From Micromonospora haikouensis (GTDB lineage Bacteria > Actinomycetota > Actinomycetes > Mycobacteriales > Micromonosporaceae), in assembly GCF_900091595.1 (NCBI RefSeq), contig NZ_FMCW01000017.1:62001-126000 (forward strand): DNA of 64,000 nt. Reading direction: 5' to 3'. The translations under genes were made by a program, and so were the position numbers. Under the pieces are notes generated by a model. It searched no databases and was not told the DNA's origin. It saw only the letters and a program-made list of their open reading frames with translations. Position 1 is the first letter of the stretch. Each line of letters opens with the position of its first letter. Below are positions 42,431-51,622 of this stretch, piece after piece.

Positions 42431-44063
42431 TCACTGCGGCCCGCCCGCCTCGGTGAGCCGGCCGCCGGCCAGCCGGAGCCAGCGGTCCACCCCGATCGCG
42501 GCCAGGAAACGGTCGTCGTGGCTGACCACGACGAACGCCCCCCCGGTACGCCAGGAGCGCGCTCTCCAGCTGCGCCACGCTGGCCAGGTCGAGGTTGTTG
42601 GTGGGCTCGTCGAGCAGCAGCAGCTGCGGTGCCGGCTCGGCGTTCAGGACGCACGCCAGCGTGGCGCGCAGCAGTTCGCCGCCGGACAGCACGCCGACCG
42701 GCAGGTGGGCGCGGGCGCCCCGGAACAGGAAGCGGGCCAGCAGGTTCATCCGGTCCGCCTCGCTGCGCGAGGGCGCGAAGACGGCGAGGTTGGCGGCGAC
42801 CGTCCGGTCCGGGTCGAGCAGGTCGAGGCGCTGCGACAGGTACGCCACCCGGCCCTCCGCCCGCGCGACGGTGCCGGAGACCGGCTCCTGGTGGCCGCCG
42901 ACCAACCGCAGCAGGGTCGACTTGCCCGCGCCGTTCGGCCCGACGAGGGCGACCCGTTCGGGGCCACGGATGTCCAGGCCGACGCCGTCGCCGGCGAAGA
43001 CCGGACGCCCGTCGTAGGCGGCCTGCAGGGCCTCGCCGTGGAAGACGGTGCGGCCGGCGGGCACCGTCGTCTCCGGCAGGTCGAGGGCGAGGTCGTCGTC
43101 CCGGCGGGCAGCCGCGCTCGCCTGGTCCAGCCGGGCCTGCGCCGTGCCGAGGCGCGCGGCGTGCACGTCGTTGGACCGGGCCGCCGACACCTGCGCGTCG
43201 CGCTTGAGGTTGCCGGCGACGATCCGGGCCAGCCCCGCGTCGGCCAGGTTGCGCGAGGCGGTGGACGCGCGGCGGGCGGCCCGCTCGCGAGCCTGCTGGA
43301 GCTCGCGCTTCTGCCGCTTGACGTCCTGCGCGGCCTGCCGCACCTGCCGCTCGGCGACCTCCCGCTCGGCCCGCACCGCCTGCTCGTACTCGGTGTGGTC
43401 GCTGCCGTACCAGCGGATCTCGCCGTGGTCGAGGGCGGCGATGCGGTCCATCTCGTCCAGCAGCGCCCGGTCGTGGCTGACCACGAGCAGGCAGCCGGCC
43501 CAGGAGCGGAGCACGGCGGTCAGCCGCGCCCGCGCCTCGCCGTCGAGGTTGTTGGTCGGCTCGTCCAGCAGGAGCACGTCGGGCCGCTTGAGCAACTGGG
43601 CGGCGAGGCCGAGGGACACCACCTCGCCGCCGCTGAGGGTGCCGAGCCGGCGGTCCAACGCGACGTCGGTCAGCCCGAGGCGGTCGAGTTCGGCGCGGGC
43701 CCGTTCCTCGACGTCCCAGTCGTCGCCGACGGTGGTGAAGTGCTCCTCGGCGGCGTCGCCGGCCTCGATGGCGTGCAGCGCGGCGACGACGTGGTCGACC
43801 CCGAGCACCCGGGCGACCGTCTGGTGCCGGGCGAAGGGCAGGTGCTGGGGCAGGTAGCCCAGCGTTCCCTCGACGGTGATGCTGCCGCTGGCAGGCCGGA
43901 GCTCGCCGGCGACGAGCCGCAGCAGGGTCGACTTGCCGGCGCCGTTGGGCGCGACCAGGCCGGTGCGGCCGCCGGGCACGGAGAACGACAGGTCCTGGAA
44001 GACGGGGGTGCCGTCCGGCCAGGAAAAGGACAGGGCGGAGCTGACGACATGACTGTCGGACAT
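42431..44063 (-). pseudogene. ABC-F ATPase with frameshift near its end
   Basis: From ATG 44063 (MSDSHVVSSALSFSWPDG) two ATPase domains are seen: Walker A APNGAGKSTLLRL and GPNGAGKSTLLRL, signatures LSGGEVVSL and LSGGELLRA, Walker B LLLDEPTNNLD twice, and the Arg/Lys-rich interdomain linker (QDVKRQKRELQQARERAARR) of ABC-F proteins, which act on ribosomes and often give antibiotic resistance. The frame breaks at a C7 run (42538-42544): removing one base restores AFVVVSHDDRFLAAIGVDRW and the true stop at 42431. The 1,633-base length is one over a multiple of three. As read, the last 37 residues are replaced by 60 or more unrelated ones, losing the second H-loop His. Confidence 0.8.
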
Positions 44064-44087
44064 GGGGAACCTCGGCAGACAGGTGAT

Positions 44088-44110
44088 CCGGGCGCGCACG
44101 CGCCGCCCGG
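44088..44110 (-). promoter_or_regulatory. Hairpin in the ABC-F leader
   Basis: Arms CCGGGC and GCCCGG (plus one more pair) enclose a 9-base loop, 25 bases before the ABC-F start. Upstream, GTG 44205 to TGA 44167 could encode a 12-residue peptide, though its ribosome binding site is weak. Antibiotic-responsive ABC-F genes are often controlled by such leader attenuation; here this is only a possibility. Confidence 0.3.
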
Positions 44111-44286
44111 CGTGAGCAGGGCATGACGACATGGGCGACGCGAAGGCGCGGGTCGTGCGCCGTCGGTCACCGCTGCGGGCTCTCACCCGGAGATGTCGTC
44201 GTCACCTGCCACGCTGCGCTCCTGTCCCGTCGGCTGGAGCCAGGATAGCTCACCGGGCCTTCGCCGCCCGGCGTCCTGGATCCGGC

Positions 44287-45081
44287 TCAGGCCGCACCGC
44301 GCGACGACGCGGCGCGGCCGCTGATCTGGATGAAGTGGAAACCGTTCACGATCACCCGGTGATCGCCGAGAGCCTCGATCGCCGCCGCCAGATCCGCGTC
44401 GGTCAGGCCCTGCGCCAGCAGCGCGGGCCGCAACTGCGGGATGCCGGCACGCAGCAGCCGGCAGCCCGGATCGCCGCCGCGCCAGCTGCCGCCCCGCACC
44501 CGGAAGGCCACCTCGGTGAGGCCCGCCGCGACGAAGGCCGCAGGAGCCCGCTGGGGCCACGCGAGGTCGAAGCCGGCGGCCACGAGAGCCGCCGCATGAG
44601 CCGCCATGTAGCGGGTCAGCACGTCGGCGGTCGCCTCGTCCGGCGCGTACGTCACGAAGTCGCCGGGGGCGGGCGCGAACTCGCCGACGAGCAGCACGCC
44701 GCCGGGCGCCACCGCCGCGACCATCCGCCGCAGGGCCTCCTCACGTCGGGGCAGGTGGCCGAGCAGCAGGCGGGCATGCACGAGGTCGAAGACGCCCAGC
44801 GGCCCGTCGGCGACGATGTCGTGTCGGCGGACGGCCAGGCGCGCACGAGCCGGGATGTGCTGCGGCGCGATGTCCGTGGCGACCACCTCGGCGCCCCGTT
44901 CGGCCAACCACCCGGCGATGCTTCCCGCGCCGGCGGCCACCTCGAGGCAGCGCTTGCCGTCCAGTTCGGTCAGCGCCCCGAGCAGCTCACGGGTCGACTC
45001 GTCCAGCAGGTCGGCCAGCGCGTCGTGGTGGCTGCCGGCCTGTTCGCTCGCGTTGTCGAACGCGTAACCCTTCGTGGTCAT
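44287..45081 (-). CDS. SAM-dependent methyltransferase
   Basis: 264 residues from ATG 45081 (MTTKGYAFDNASEQAGSHHD); ATG 45096 would add five. Class I methyltransferase motifs: motif I LEVAAGAGSIAGWLAERG, the acidic residue after strand 2 in VVATDIAPQHI, VHARLLLGHLPRREEALRRM, and VAPGGVLLVGEF. The C-terminal half contains RGGSWRGGDPGCRLLRAG and a helical cap. The N-terminal DNASEQAGSHHDALADLLDE resembles small-molecule methyltransferases that modify natural products or xenobiotics. The substrate is unknown. It stands just upstream of the ABC-F gene in the same direction, so a joint role in antibiotic tolerance is possible. Confidence 0.85.
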   Translation of the reverse strand: MTTKGYAFDNASEQAGSHHDALADLLDESTRELLGALTELDGKRCLEVAAGAGSIAGWLAERGAEVVATDIAPQHIPARARLAVRRHDIVADGPLGVFDLVHARLLLGHLPRREEALRRMVAAVAPGGVLLVGEFAPAPGDFVTYAPDEATADVLTRYMAAHAAALVAAGFDLAWPQRAPAAFVAAGLTEVAFRVRGGSWRGGDPGCRLLRAGIPQLRPALLAQGLTDADLAAAIEALGDHRVIVNGFHFIQISGRAASSRGAA

Positions 45082-45210
45082 CTCACCATCGTGCATCGTG
45101 GCTCTGCCGAAACGGTGACGCGCCCGCCCGCCGGGCGGCCGGGCCACCCCGTGCGCCAGCCGCGCACCCTGGGTCTGACGGGCCGGGACCTGCGCCGGCC
45201 CGGGGCCACG

Positions 45211-46263
45211 TCAGCCCGCCGGGGGTGCGGTGCTCTGCCGGACCGTGAGGGTCGTCGCCAGTTCCAGTCGCACCTGGGCGGTGCGTTCCCCCCGCCCGAG
45301 GGCGAGCGCCAGCTCGGTGGCGGTGGCGGCCATCTCGGCCAGCGGCTGGTGGACGGTGGTCAGCGGGGGGTCGACCAGCGCCGCCAGCGGCAGATCGTCG
45401 AAGCCCACCACGCTGAGGTCGGCGGGGATCCGCAGCCCGCGCTCCCGCGCGGCCTGGTAGACGCCGAGGGCCTGCTGGTCGTTGCAGGCGAAGATCGCCG
45501 TGGGCCGGTCGGGTCGGCCCAGCAGGCCGAGCGCGGCGGACCGGCCGTCGACGTGGTTCAGCCCGGTGTGGACGACCAGGCCGGGCTCCACCGGCAGGCC
45601 CGACGCGTCGATGGCGGCCCGGTAGCCGTCCAGCCGGGCCCGGCAGCACAGGACGTGCTGCGGGCCCCCGATCATCGCGATGCGCCGGTGGCCCAGCTCG
45701 ATCAGGTGGCGGGTGGCGGACCTTCCGCCGGCCCAGTTCGTCGCCCCGACGAACGGCACGTCGTCGGGCAGCTCGGCGGTGGGATCGAAGACCACGAACG
45801 GGATCCCGCGGGCGCGTAGCTGGTCGTGCTGCTCCGCGCCGAGCTGGGCGACCACCACCAGGCAGTCCGGGCGGCGGGCGAGCGTGTCGTCGATCCAGTA
45901 CCGGATCGCGTTGTGCTGCGGGCCGAACTCCGTCAGGACGACGCCGACGCGCTGCTTGCGGGCCGCCCGCTCGACGCCGCGGATGATCTGCAGGCCCCAC
46001 ATGTCCTCGATCTCGTCGAAGACGAGCTCCATCATGTTGCTGCGGGTGACCGGCGCCGACCGGCGGTATCCGTGCTGGCTGAGGGCCGCCTCCACCCTGG
46101 CCCGGGTGTCGGCGGCGACGCCCGACCTCCCGTTGATCACCTTTGACACGGTCGGGATCGACACTCCGGCCGACCGGGCGATGACGGCGATCGTCACCGG
46201 CCTGGTCGAATCGGTGACCGAGCCCGCCTCGTCGACCGGCTCGCCCGACTCGCCGTGTGTCAA
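45211..46263 (-). CDS. LacI-family transcriptional regulator
   Basis: 350 residues from TTG 46263, preceded by GAGGGGGCC; no ATG or GTG closer to the HTH fits. The DNA-binding part reads VTIAVIARSAGVSIPTVSKV then INGRSGVAADTRARVEAAL, with the hinge and LacI-type periplasmic-binding fold after it (ELVFDEIEDMWGLQIIRGVE, GIPFVVFDPTAELPDDVPFV, IFACNDQQALGVYQAARERG, LSVVGFDDLPLAALVDPPLT, TVHQPLAEMAATATELAL). It is divergent from the cellulase gene across 486 bases and probably represses it until a cellulose-derived sugar binds, as CelR/CebR-type regulators do. Confidence 0.92.
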   Translation of the reverse strand: MTHGESGEPVDEAGSVTDSTRPVTIAVIARSAGVSIPTVSKVINGRSGVAADTRARVEAALSQHGYRRSAPVTRSNMMELVFDEIEDMWGLQIIRGVERAARKQRVGVVLTEFGPQHNAIRYWIDDTLARRPDCLVVVAQLGAEQHDQLRARGIPFVVFDPTAELPDDVPFVGATNWAGGRSATRHLIELGHRRIAMIGGPQHVLCCRARLDGYRAAIDASGLPVEPGLVVHTGLNHVDGRSAALGLLGRPDRPTAIFACNDQQALGVYQAARERGLRIPADLSVVGFDDLPLAALVDPPLTTVHQPLAEMAATATELALALGRGERTAQVRLELATTLTVRQSTAPPAG

Positions 46264-46539
46264 CCCGGCCCCCTCTTCCGCACCAGCCTCGCCGACGACG
46301 CCGACGCACCGCTCCCGCGACGGCCACCCCCACGCCGGTCCCGCCGCGTGGCGGGCCACCGGCGTCGTTCCGCGCGCAAGGATAGCCGTTCGGCCGTCGC
46401 CCGGCGGGCACCGACGCTTTCCACGCTTGATCTGAAAATTCCCGAAGTGGATCGCCACCCGCGGGGAAGGCTTCTCGCCTGGCGAGGACCCGGCGACATC
46501 GCCGCCCGCCGGCCCCCGTCCCCGGGGAGGCGAGATTCA

Positions 46540-46586
46540 TTGACGCACATCAGCGGTTGACGTACCGTCGGGCCGGAAACTTTCGG
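46540..46586 (+). promoter_or_regulatory. Cellulase promoter with LacI-type operator
   Basis: A -35-like TTGACG (46540-46545), 17 bases, and a weak -10-like TACCGT (46563-46568) lie about 180 bases upstream of the cellulase start. Right at the expected +1 is CGGAAACTTTCGG (46574-46586), a GAAA-N-TTTC dyad like LacI-family sites of actinobacterial polysaccharide genes. The rest of the 486-base divergent region (46264-46749) shows no gene I can support. Confidence 0.45.
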
Positions 46587-46749
46587 CCTTGACGGACCGA
46601 TCGTTTCCCTTCGGGAGCCTTGAAGGTCGCGGCGGACGCCTGGGCAGCGTCCGCACACTCCGCATTCTCCGGTCGCGCGGGCGGGCAGCGCTGTCCGCCC
46701 GCGCGGCCCCGCGTACCCCCTCAACCGCCACCATGGCGAGGAGTCCCTG

Positions 46750-48849
46750 ATGAGTTCGCAGTACCTCGGAAAGACACGACGGCGGATCGGCCTGATCGCC
46801 GCCGCGGTCGCCACGCTGATGATGGCGGGCACGATGGTCGCCGGCAACGCCCAGGCGGCGGCCGGCTGCCGGGTGGCGTACGCGGTGCCGTCCCAGTGGC
46901 AGGGCGGCTTCACCGCCGACGTGTCGGTCACCAACCTCGGCGACGCCGTCAACGGGTGGACGCTGGGCTGGACGTTCCCGTCCGGCCAGCGGGTCACCCA
47001 GGCGTGGAACGCCACGGTCACCTCATCGGGTGACCAGGTCACCGCGAAGAGCATGAGCTACAATGCGGCGATCGCCACGAACGGCTCGGTCTCCTTCGGC
47101 TTCAACGGCTCGTGGTCGGGCGGCAACACCGCACCGACCTCGTTCACCCTCAACGGTGTGGCCTGCACCGGGAGCGTGGGCGGCACGCCGACCCCGACCC
47201 CGACCAGCACCCCACCCCCGTCCCCGACGCCCACCACCTCGCCGTCGCCGTCACCGGGCGGGGACGCGATGGCCACGGTCGCGGCGATGCAGCCCGGGTG
47301 GAACCTGGGCAACACCTACGACGCCATCCCCGACGAGACCGCCTGGGGCAACCCGCCGGTGACCCAGGCGCTGCTGCAGAAGATCCGTTCGCAGGGCTAC
47401 CGCAGCATCCGGATCCCGGTGACCTGGAGCAACCACCACGGGCCCGCGCCGACGTACACCCTCGACCCGGCCTGGCTGGCCAAGGTCCGGCAGGTCGTCG
47501 ACTGGTCGCTGGCGGAGGGTCTCTACGTGTTGGTCAACCTGCACCACGACTCCTGGCAGTGGATCAACACCTATCCCGGTGACCGCACGAACGTGATGAA
47601 CCGGTACACCGCGCTGTGGACCCAGCTCGCCACCACCTTCCGCGACCACTCCTCGAAGCTGACGTTCGAGAGCATCAACGAGCCGCAGTTCACCGGCACG
47701 TCCGGGGACGCCCAGAGCGACGAGGTGCTGCGCGAGCTGAACGTCGCGTTCGTCCGCCTGATGCGCCAGTCCGGGGGCAACAACGCCACCCGGCTGCTCG
47801 TGCTGCCCACCCTCTACACCAACTCCAACCAGGAGCGGCTCGACGCGCTGACGGCCACGATCGACCAGCTCGGGGACCGCAACATCGCCGCGACCGTCCA
47901 CTTCTACGGCTGGTGGCCGTTCAGCGTCAACATCGCCGGCGGCACCCGCTACGACAGCAACGTCGAGCAGGACATCGTCGACGGCTTCGACCGCGTCCAG
48001 CAGACGTTCGTCTCCCGGGGCATCCCGGTGATCGTCGGCGAGTGGGCGCTGCTCAGCTACGACTACACCCGGCCCGGCATCATCGAACGCGGCGAGCTGC
48101 TCAAGTTCTTCGAGGCCGTCGGCTACCACGCCCGGATCCGCAAGCTCACCACGATGCTCTGGGACGCGGGCTCGTTCCTCAACCGCAACACGCTGCAATG
48201 GCGGGACCAGGGCATCTACGACATGATGAAGGCGAGCCTGACCACCCGCTCCGCCACCGCCTCCTCGGACCAGGTCTACGTGCCCCGCACCGGCACCATC
48301 ACCAGCAGGTCGCTCACCCTGAACCTCAACGGTGCGACGTTCCAGGGCCTCCGGCAGGGCAGCACCAACCTGGTCAACGGCACCGACTACACCGTCTCCG
48401 GCACCACCCTCACCCTGACCGCCTCGGCCCTGACCCGGCTGGTCGGCAGCCGCGCCTACGGCGTCAACGCCACCATCGAGGCCCGCTTCTCGCAGGGCGT
48501 GCCGTGGCAGATCAGCATCATCACCTACGACCCGCCGACGCAGGCGGCGGCCACCGGGACGACCAGCTCGTTCACCATCCCCACCCAGTTCCGCGGCGAC
48601 CAGCTCGCCACCATGGAGGCCACGTACGCCGACGGCAGCCCCGCCGGCCCGGCCAACTGGACCCCCTACAAGGAGTTCTGGTCCAACTTCCAGCCCGACT
48701 ACACCGCCAACACGATCATCATGAAGCCCGAGTTCTTCGCCGAGGTCAAGGACGGCCCGGTCACGCTGACGTTCCACTTCTGGAGCGGCACGAAGATCAA
48801 ATACCAGGTGACCAGGTCCGGGACGTCGGTCACCGGCGCGCCCGCCTGA
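46750..48849 (+). CDS. Secreted GH5 cellulase with CBM2 and X2-like modules
   Basis: 699 residues from ATG 46750, with GAGGAG 8 bases upstream. A signal peptide (RRRIGLIAAAVATLMMAGTM, cut near AQA-AAGC) is followed by a CBM2 cellulose-binding module (40-140: CRVAYAVPSQWQGGFTADVS, NGWTLGWTFPSGQRV, Trp-rich), a Pro/Thr/Ser linker (145-170), and a GH5 catalytic domain (175-495) with HHDSWQW, acid/base E311 in SINEPQF and nucleophile E431 in VIVGEWALL. C-terminal modules: an X2-like Ig fold (about 505-590, LTLNLNGATFQGLRQGSTNL) and a further beta domain ending TGAPA. It should act outside the cell on beta-1,4-glucan. A strong terminator follows. Confidence 0.93.
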   Translation: MSSQYLGKTRRRIGLIAAAVATLMMAGTMVAGNAQAAAGCRVAYAVPSQWQGGFTADVSVTNLGDAVNGWTLGWTFPSGQRVTQAWNATVTSSGDQVTAKSMSYNAAIATNGSVSFGFNGSWSGGNTAPTSFTLNGVACTGSVGGTPTPTPTSTPPPSPTPTTSPSPSPGGDAMATVAAMQPGWNLGNTYDAIPDETAWGNPPVTQALLQKIRSQGYRSIRIPVTWSNHHGPAPTYTLDPAWLAKVRQVVDWSLAEGLYVLVNLHHDSWQWINTYPGDRTNVMNRYTALWTQLATTFRDHSSKLTFESINEPQFTGTSGDAQSDEVLRELNVAFVRLMRQSGGNNATRLLVLPTLYTNSNQERLDALTATIDQLGDRNIAATVHFYGWWPFSVNIAGGTRYDSNVEQDIVDGFDRVQQTFVSRGIPVIVGEWALLSYDYTRPGIIERGELLKFFEAVGYHARIRKLTTMLWDAGSFLNRNTLQWRDQGIYDMMKASLTTRSATASSDQVYVPRTGTITSRSLTLNLNGATFQGLRQGSTNLVNGTDYTVSGTTLTLTASALTRLVGSRAYGVNATIEARFSQGVPWQISIITYDPPTQAAATGTTSSFTIPTQFRGDQLATMEATYADGSPAGPANWTPYKEFWSNFQPDYTANTIIMKPEFFAEVKDGPVTLTFHFWSGTKIKYQVTRSGTSVTGAPA

Positions 48850-48868
48850 CCCGCGTCCGGCAACAGGC

Positions 48869-48898
48869 GGGGCCCGCAGCCAGGCGGCTGCGGGCCCC
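48869..48898. terminator. Strong hairpin terminator between convergent genes
   Basis: Perfect 13-bp stem (GGGGCCCGCAGCC / GGCTGCGGGCCCC) with a 4-base AGGC loop, 20 bases after the cellulase stop and 54 before the deacetylase stop. It can serve both strands. Confidence 0.85.
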
Positions 48899-48951
48899 GT
48901 CGCGTCGGGGAACAGCGGGGATACGGCCCGCCGGGGCGGGGCGCGTCCGCC

Positions 48952-49779
48952 TCAGCGCAGCCCGGCGAACAGGTCGTCCTCGGGCGTCGGCGCGCCGGTG
49001 GTGTCGCGGACCCGGACGAAGGTCTCCACGCCCATCAGCTCGGTGAACCGTTCCTGGCCCAGTTGCAGGAAGAAGATGTTCTCGGCCTGGCTGGCGTGCG
49101 TGGCCAGCGACTCGAACTTCTGCGCGCCGTAGGCGCTCGTGTCCACCCAGGTGGTGATCTCCTCGTCGGGCAGGCCGAGCGGCGGCAGCTCCGCGGACCC
49201 GTCCGGCTCGGGGAACTCGGCGCCGATCTCCTTCATGACGCGGCCGAACTCCTGGAACGCGCTGCGCGGCACGGTGGTCCAGTAGACCTTCGCCGGGATG
49301 CCCGTCCGCTCGACGGCGGCCATGGTGATCCGGTGCGCCTGGATGTGGTCCGGGTGGCCGTAGAAGCCGTTCTCGTCGTAGGTGACGACGACGTCGGGCC
49401 GGTAGCGCCGCATCAATTCGGCCAGCCGGTCGGCCGCCTCCGCCACCGGCGTGTTCCAGAACGCGCCCGGCGCGTCGTTGGCCGCCCAGCCCATCATGCC
49501 CGAGTCGGCGTAGTCGAGCGTCTCCAGGTGCGTGACCTTCAGCGCCTCGCAACTGGCCGCCAGCTCGGCCCGGCGCATCGCCACCACGGCCTGCGTGTCG
49601 TGCGCCTCGTCGCCCGGCTTGACGCCGCCGGGGCCGTCGCCGCACCCGCCGTCCGTGCAGGTCACGAGCACCGTCGTGATGCCCTCCGCCGCATACCGGG
49701 CGAGGACGCCGCCGGTGCTGGTCGCCTCGTCGTCGGGGTGCGCGTGCACCGCCATCAGGGTCAGATTTCGTTGGGCCAC
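48952..49779 (-). CDS. PIG-L family deacetylase (mycothiol amidase/MshB-like)
   Basis: 275 residues from ATG 49779. Zinc and catalytic marks of the LmbE/PIG-L fold: VHAHPDDEATSTGG near the N-terminus, LDYADSGMMGW, and YDENGFYGHPDHIQAHR. It resembles Mca (mycothiol S-conjugate amidase) and MshB but has the TCTDGGCGDGPGGVKPGDEA loop of a separate actinobacterial subgroup. Substrates are N-acetyl sugars or mycothiol-type conjugates. It is convergent with the cellulase gene and divergent from the gene at 49853. Confidence 0.88.
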   Translation of the reverse strand: MAQRNLTLMAVHAHPDDEATSTGGVLARYAAEGITTVLVTCTDGGCGDGPGGVKPGDEAHDTQAVVAMRRAELAASCEALKVTHLETLDYADSGMMGWAANDAPGAFWNTPVAEAADRLAELMRRYRPDVVVTYDENGFYGHPDHIQAHRITMAAVERTGIPAKVYWTTVPRSAFQEFGRVMKEIGAEFPEPDGSAELPPLGLPDEEITTWVDTSAYGAQKFESLATHASQAENIFFLQLGQERFTELMGVETFVRVRDTTGAPTPEDDLFAGLR

Positions 49780-49852
49780 CCCACCACGATACGGGGCAAG
49801 CCCGGCCCACTAGCATTGCCGCGGTCCGCGACGTCTGCTGAATCGAGGCGAG

Positions 49853-50566
49853 ATGCGTTGGCTGCGGCAGTTACTGGGTGGCAACCGGGTCCAGCTCGAC
49901 CCGGAGCGGCAGCAGGCGCTGCTGCGCGACGTCCGGCACCGGTACGGCGCCCGCTCGCAGGCGCGGTTCCCGGAACAGGCCGAGGCCATCTCCCGGCTGC
50001 TGGACGACGACGACGGGCTGGTGGTGGCGGCCCGGATCCTCGGCGAGGCCGCCGACGAGGCCCACACGGAGCTGCAGGCCCAGGTGCACGACGTGCACCG
50101 GCGCACGGGCCGGCGGCTGCTGCTGCACCGCCGCAACTACCGGCCGCTGTGGAAGGAGGCCGGTCCCTCGCTGCGGTGGCCCCTGTTCGCGCTGCCGTCC
50201 GGCCTGCACCCGTACGCGCAGGTGGCCGCCGCCGTCGCGGTGGTCGGCAACCGGGCGTCCCGGCTCGACCGGGTGACCGACCCGACCCCGCTGGTGACCC
50301 ACGTGTTCGAGGTGCTCGACCTCACCACCGCCGGCTGGGAGTACGGCCGGGTGCGGGTGGACACCGACGCCGCGGCCCTGGCCGATCGTCTGATCTCGAC
50401 CGCCGGTCAGGTCCTCGCCACCATGGACGACCCGCCCCGGCTGCCGCCCGCGGTGCGCGAGCTGATGCGCCGCAACAACACCCTCGACGTGCACGACCCG
50501 GCCGGTACCCGGGTGGTCGGCGGGTTCAACCCGGGCGCGCGGATGCGGGAGGTCCTGCTCGCCTGA
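49853..50566 (+). CDS. Hypothetical protein (237 aa)
   Basis: From ATG 49853 with GAGG 6 bases upstream. No family recognised. Residues 1-95 are helical and charged (LDPERQQALLRDVRHRYGAR, ADEAHTELQAQVHDVHRRTG); residues 100-200 contain WPLFALPSGLHPYAQVAAAV and VLDLTTAGWEYGRVRVDTDA, suggesting an alpha/beta domain; the tail is VVGGFNPGARMREVLLA. No signal peptide. It is convergent with the IclR regulator gene (96 bases between stops). Confidence 0.7.
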   Translation: MRWLRQLLGGNRVQLDPERQQALLRDVRHRYGARSQARFPEQAEAISRLLDDDDGLVVAARILGEAADEAHTELQAQVHDVHRRTGRRLLLHRRNYRPLWKEAGPSLRWPLFALPSGLHPYAQVAAAVAVVGNRASRLDRVTDPTPLVTHVFEVLDLTTAGWEYGRVRVDTDAAALADRLISTAGQVLATMDDPPRLPPAVRELMRRNNTLDVHDPAGTRVVGGFNPGARMREVLLA

Positions 50567-50662
50567 GGCCGCGCGGGCCGGGGGCGGCGACGAACTCCGG
50601 CGGCGGCCCCGACCGGGCCCGCGCGGCGGCCCGTCGCGAGCGGGCGGGCCGCCGGGGAGCCC

Positions 50663-51481
50663 TCAGTGGTCGCCGGGCGCCCGGGACAGGACGCGGGAGA
50701 GGGCGAGGCTGGCGGTGCGCACCGCCGGGGCGAGCCGGGCCGGCGGCAGCCGGTGGGCGGGCACCGAGATGGACAGCGCGGCGACGATCCGGCCGTGCAC
50801 CAGGACGGGCGACGCCACGCAGGAGAGCCCCGGGGCCGCCTCCTGCCGGTCGTAGCCGACGCCGGCGTGGCGGATCCGGGCCAGCTCGTCGGCGAGCCGC
50901 CCGGGGTCGGTGACCGAGTGCGGGGTGAGCCGGGGCAGCGGCTGCGCCAGCACCTCGTCGATGAGCTCCTGCCCGGACCAGGCGAGCAGCACCTTGCCGA
51001 CGCCGGTGCAGGTCAACGGCAGGCGACCGCCGACCCGCGACGGCGTGTCGACGCCCGCGTGCCCGCGGATCCTGTCGGCGTAGACCACGTCGAGGCCGTC
51101 GCGGACGCCGAGGTGGATGGTCTCGTGGGTGGCCTCGTAGAGGTCCTGCAGGAACGGCAGCGCGGCCTCGCGCAGGCGCAGCTTGACCGGCACGAGTTCG
51201 CCCAGTTCGAACAGCGCGATGCCGAGTCCGAAGCCCGCCGGGGCGCGGCGCAGCAGCCCCAGCCCGACGAGTTGCTCGGCCAGCCGGTGCACGGTGGCCT
51301 TCGGCAGGCCCGTGCGCCGGGACAGCTCGGTCAGGCGCAGGGTCTCCTCCGCCGGGCGGAACGCGCGCAGCAGCCGTACCCCCCGGTCGAGCACGTTGCC
51401 CCGGGTGGGGCCCGCCGGGCCGGACGGCGGCGCGCCCGGGCCGTCGGCGTCGGCGGATCCCGCCGTGTTGTTCCGTGGCAT
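50663..51481 (-). CDS. IclR-family transcriptional regulator
   Basis: 272 residues from ATG 51481. After a disordered head (1-28), a winged helix reads VLDRGVRLLRAFRPAEETLR, LTELSRRTGLPKATVHRLAE, then the ligand-binding domain: TIHLGVRDGLDVVYADRIRG, LPLTCTGVGKVLLAW, RHAGVGYDRQEAAPGLSCVA, VAALSISVPAHRL. It is divergent from the acetaldehyde dehydrogenase/aldolase pair, so it probably controls that aromatic-type catabolic end step. A 6-bp perfect dyad covers its own start codon. Confidence 0.92.
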   Translation of the reverse strand: MPRNNTAGSADADGPGAPPSGPAGPTRGNVLDRGVRLLRAFRPAEETLRLTELSRRTGLPKATVHRLAEQLVGLGLLRRAPAGFGLGIALFELGELVPVKLRLREAALPFLQDLYEATHETIHLGVRDGLDVVYADRIRGHAGVDTPSRVGGRLPLTCTGVGKVLLAWSGQELIDEVLAQPLPRLTPHSVTDPGRLADELARIRHAGVGYDRQEAAPGLSCVASPVLVHGRIVAALSISVPAHRLPPARLAPAVRTASLALSRVLSRAPGDH

Positions 51482-51487
51482 GGAACA
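51469..51487. promoter_or_regulatory. IclR-type operator candidate TGTTCC-N7-GGAACA
   Basis: Perfect 6-base arms spaced by 7 bases, overlapping the IclR gene start (51479-51481) and about 140 bases upstream of the dehydrogenase gene. The GGAA/TTCC core is typical of IclR-family sites; it would fit autoregulation and control of the divergent pair. Confidence 0.5.
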
Positions 51488-51622
51488 CGAGGTTGCCAGC
51501 CGGTGGGCGCGGCGTCTACACCTGGAGGCCGGGATGCCGGGTGCGCCAGCGCCGGCATGGTCGTCCCGCCGGGCGGAACGGCCGGGGTGTCCGTTTTCGT
51601 CCCAGGCCAAGGAGCAGGAGAC

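Noticed and set aside
46264..46749. CelR box GGGAGCGCTCCC upstream of the cellulase gene
   Set aside because: Looked for by eye and not found; only partial matches such as TTCGGGAGCC occur.
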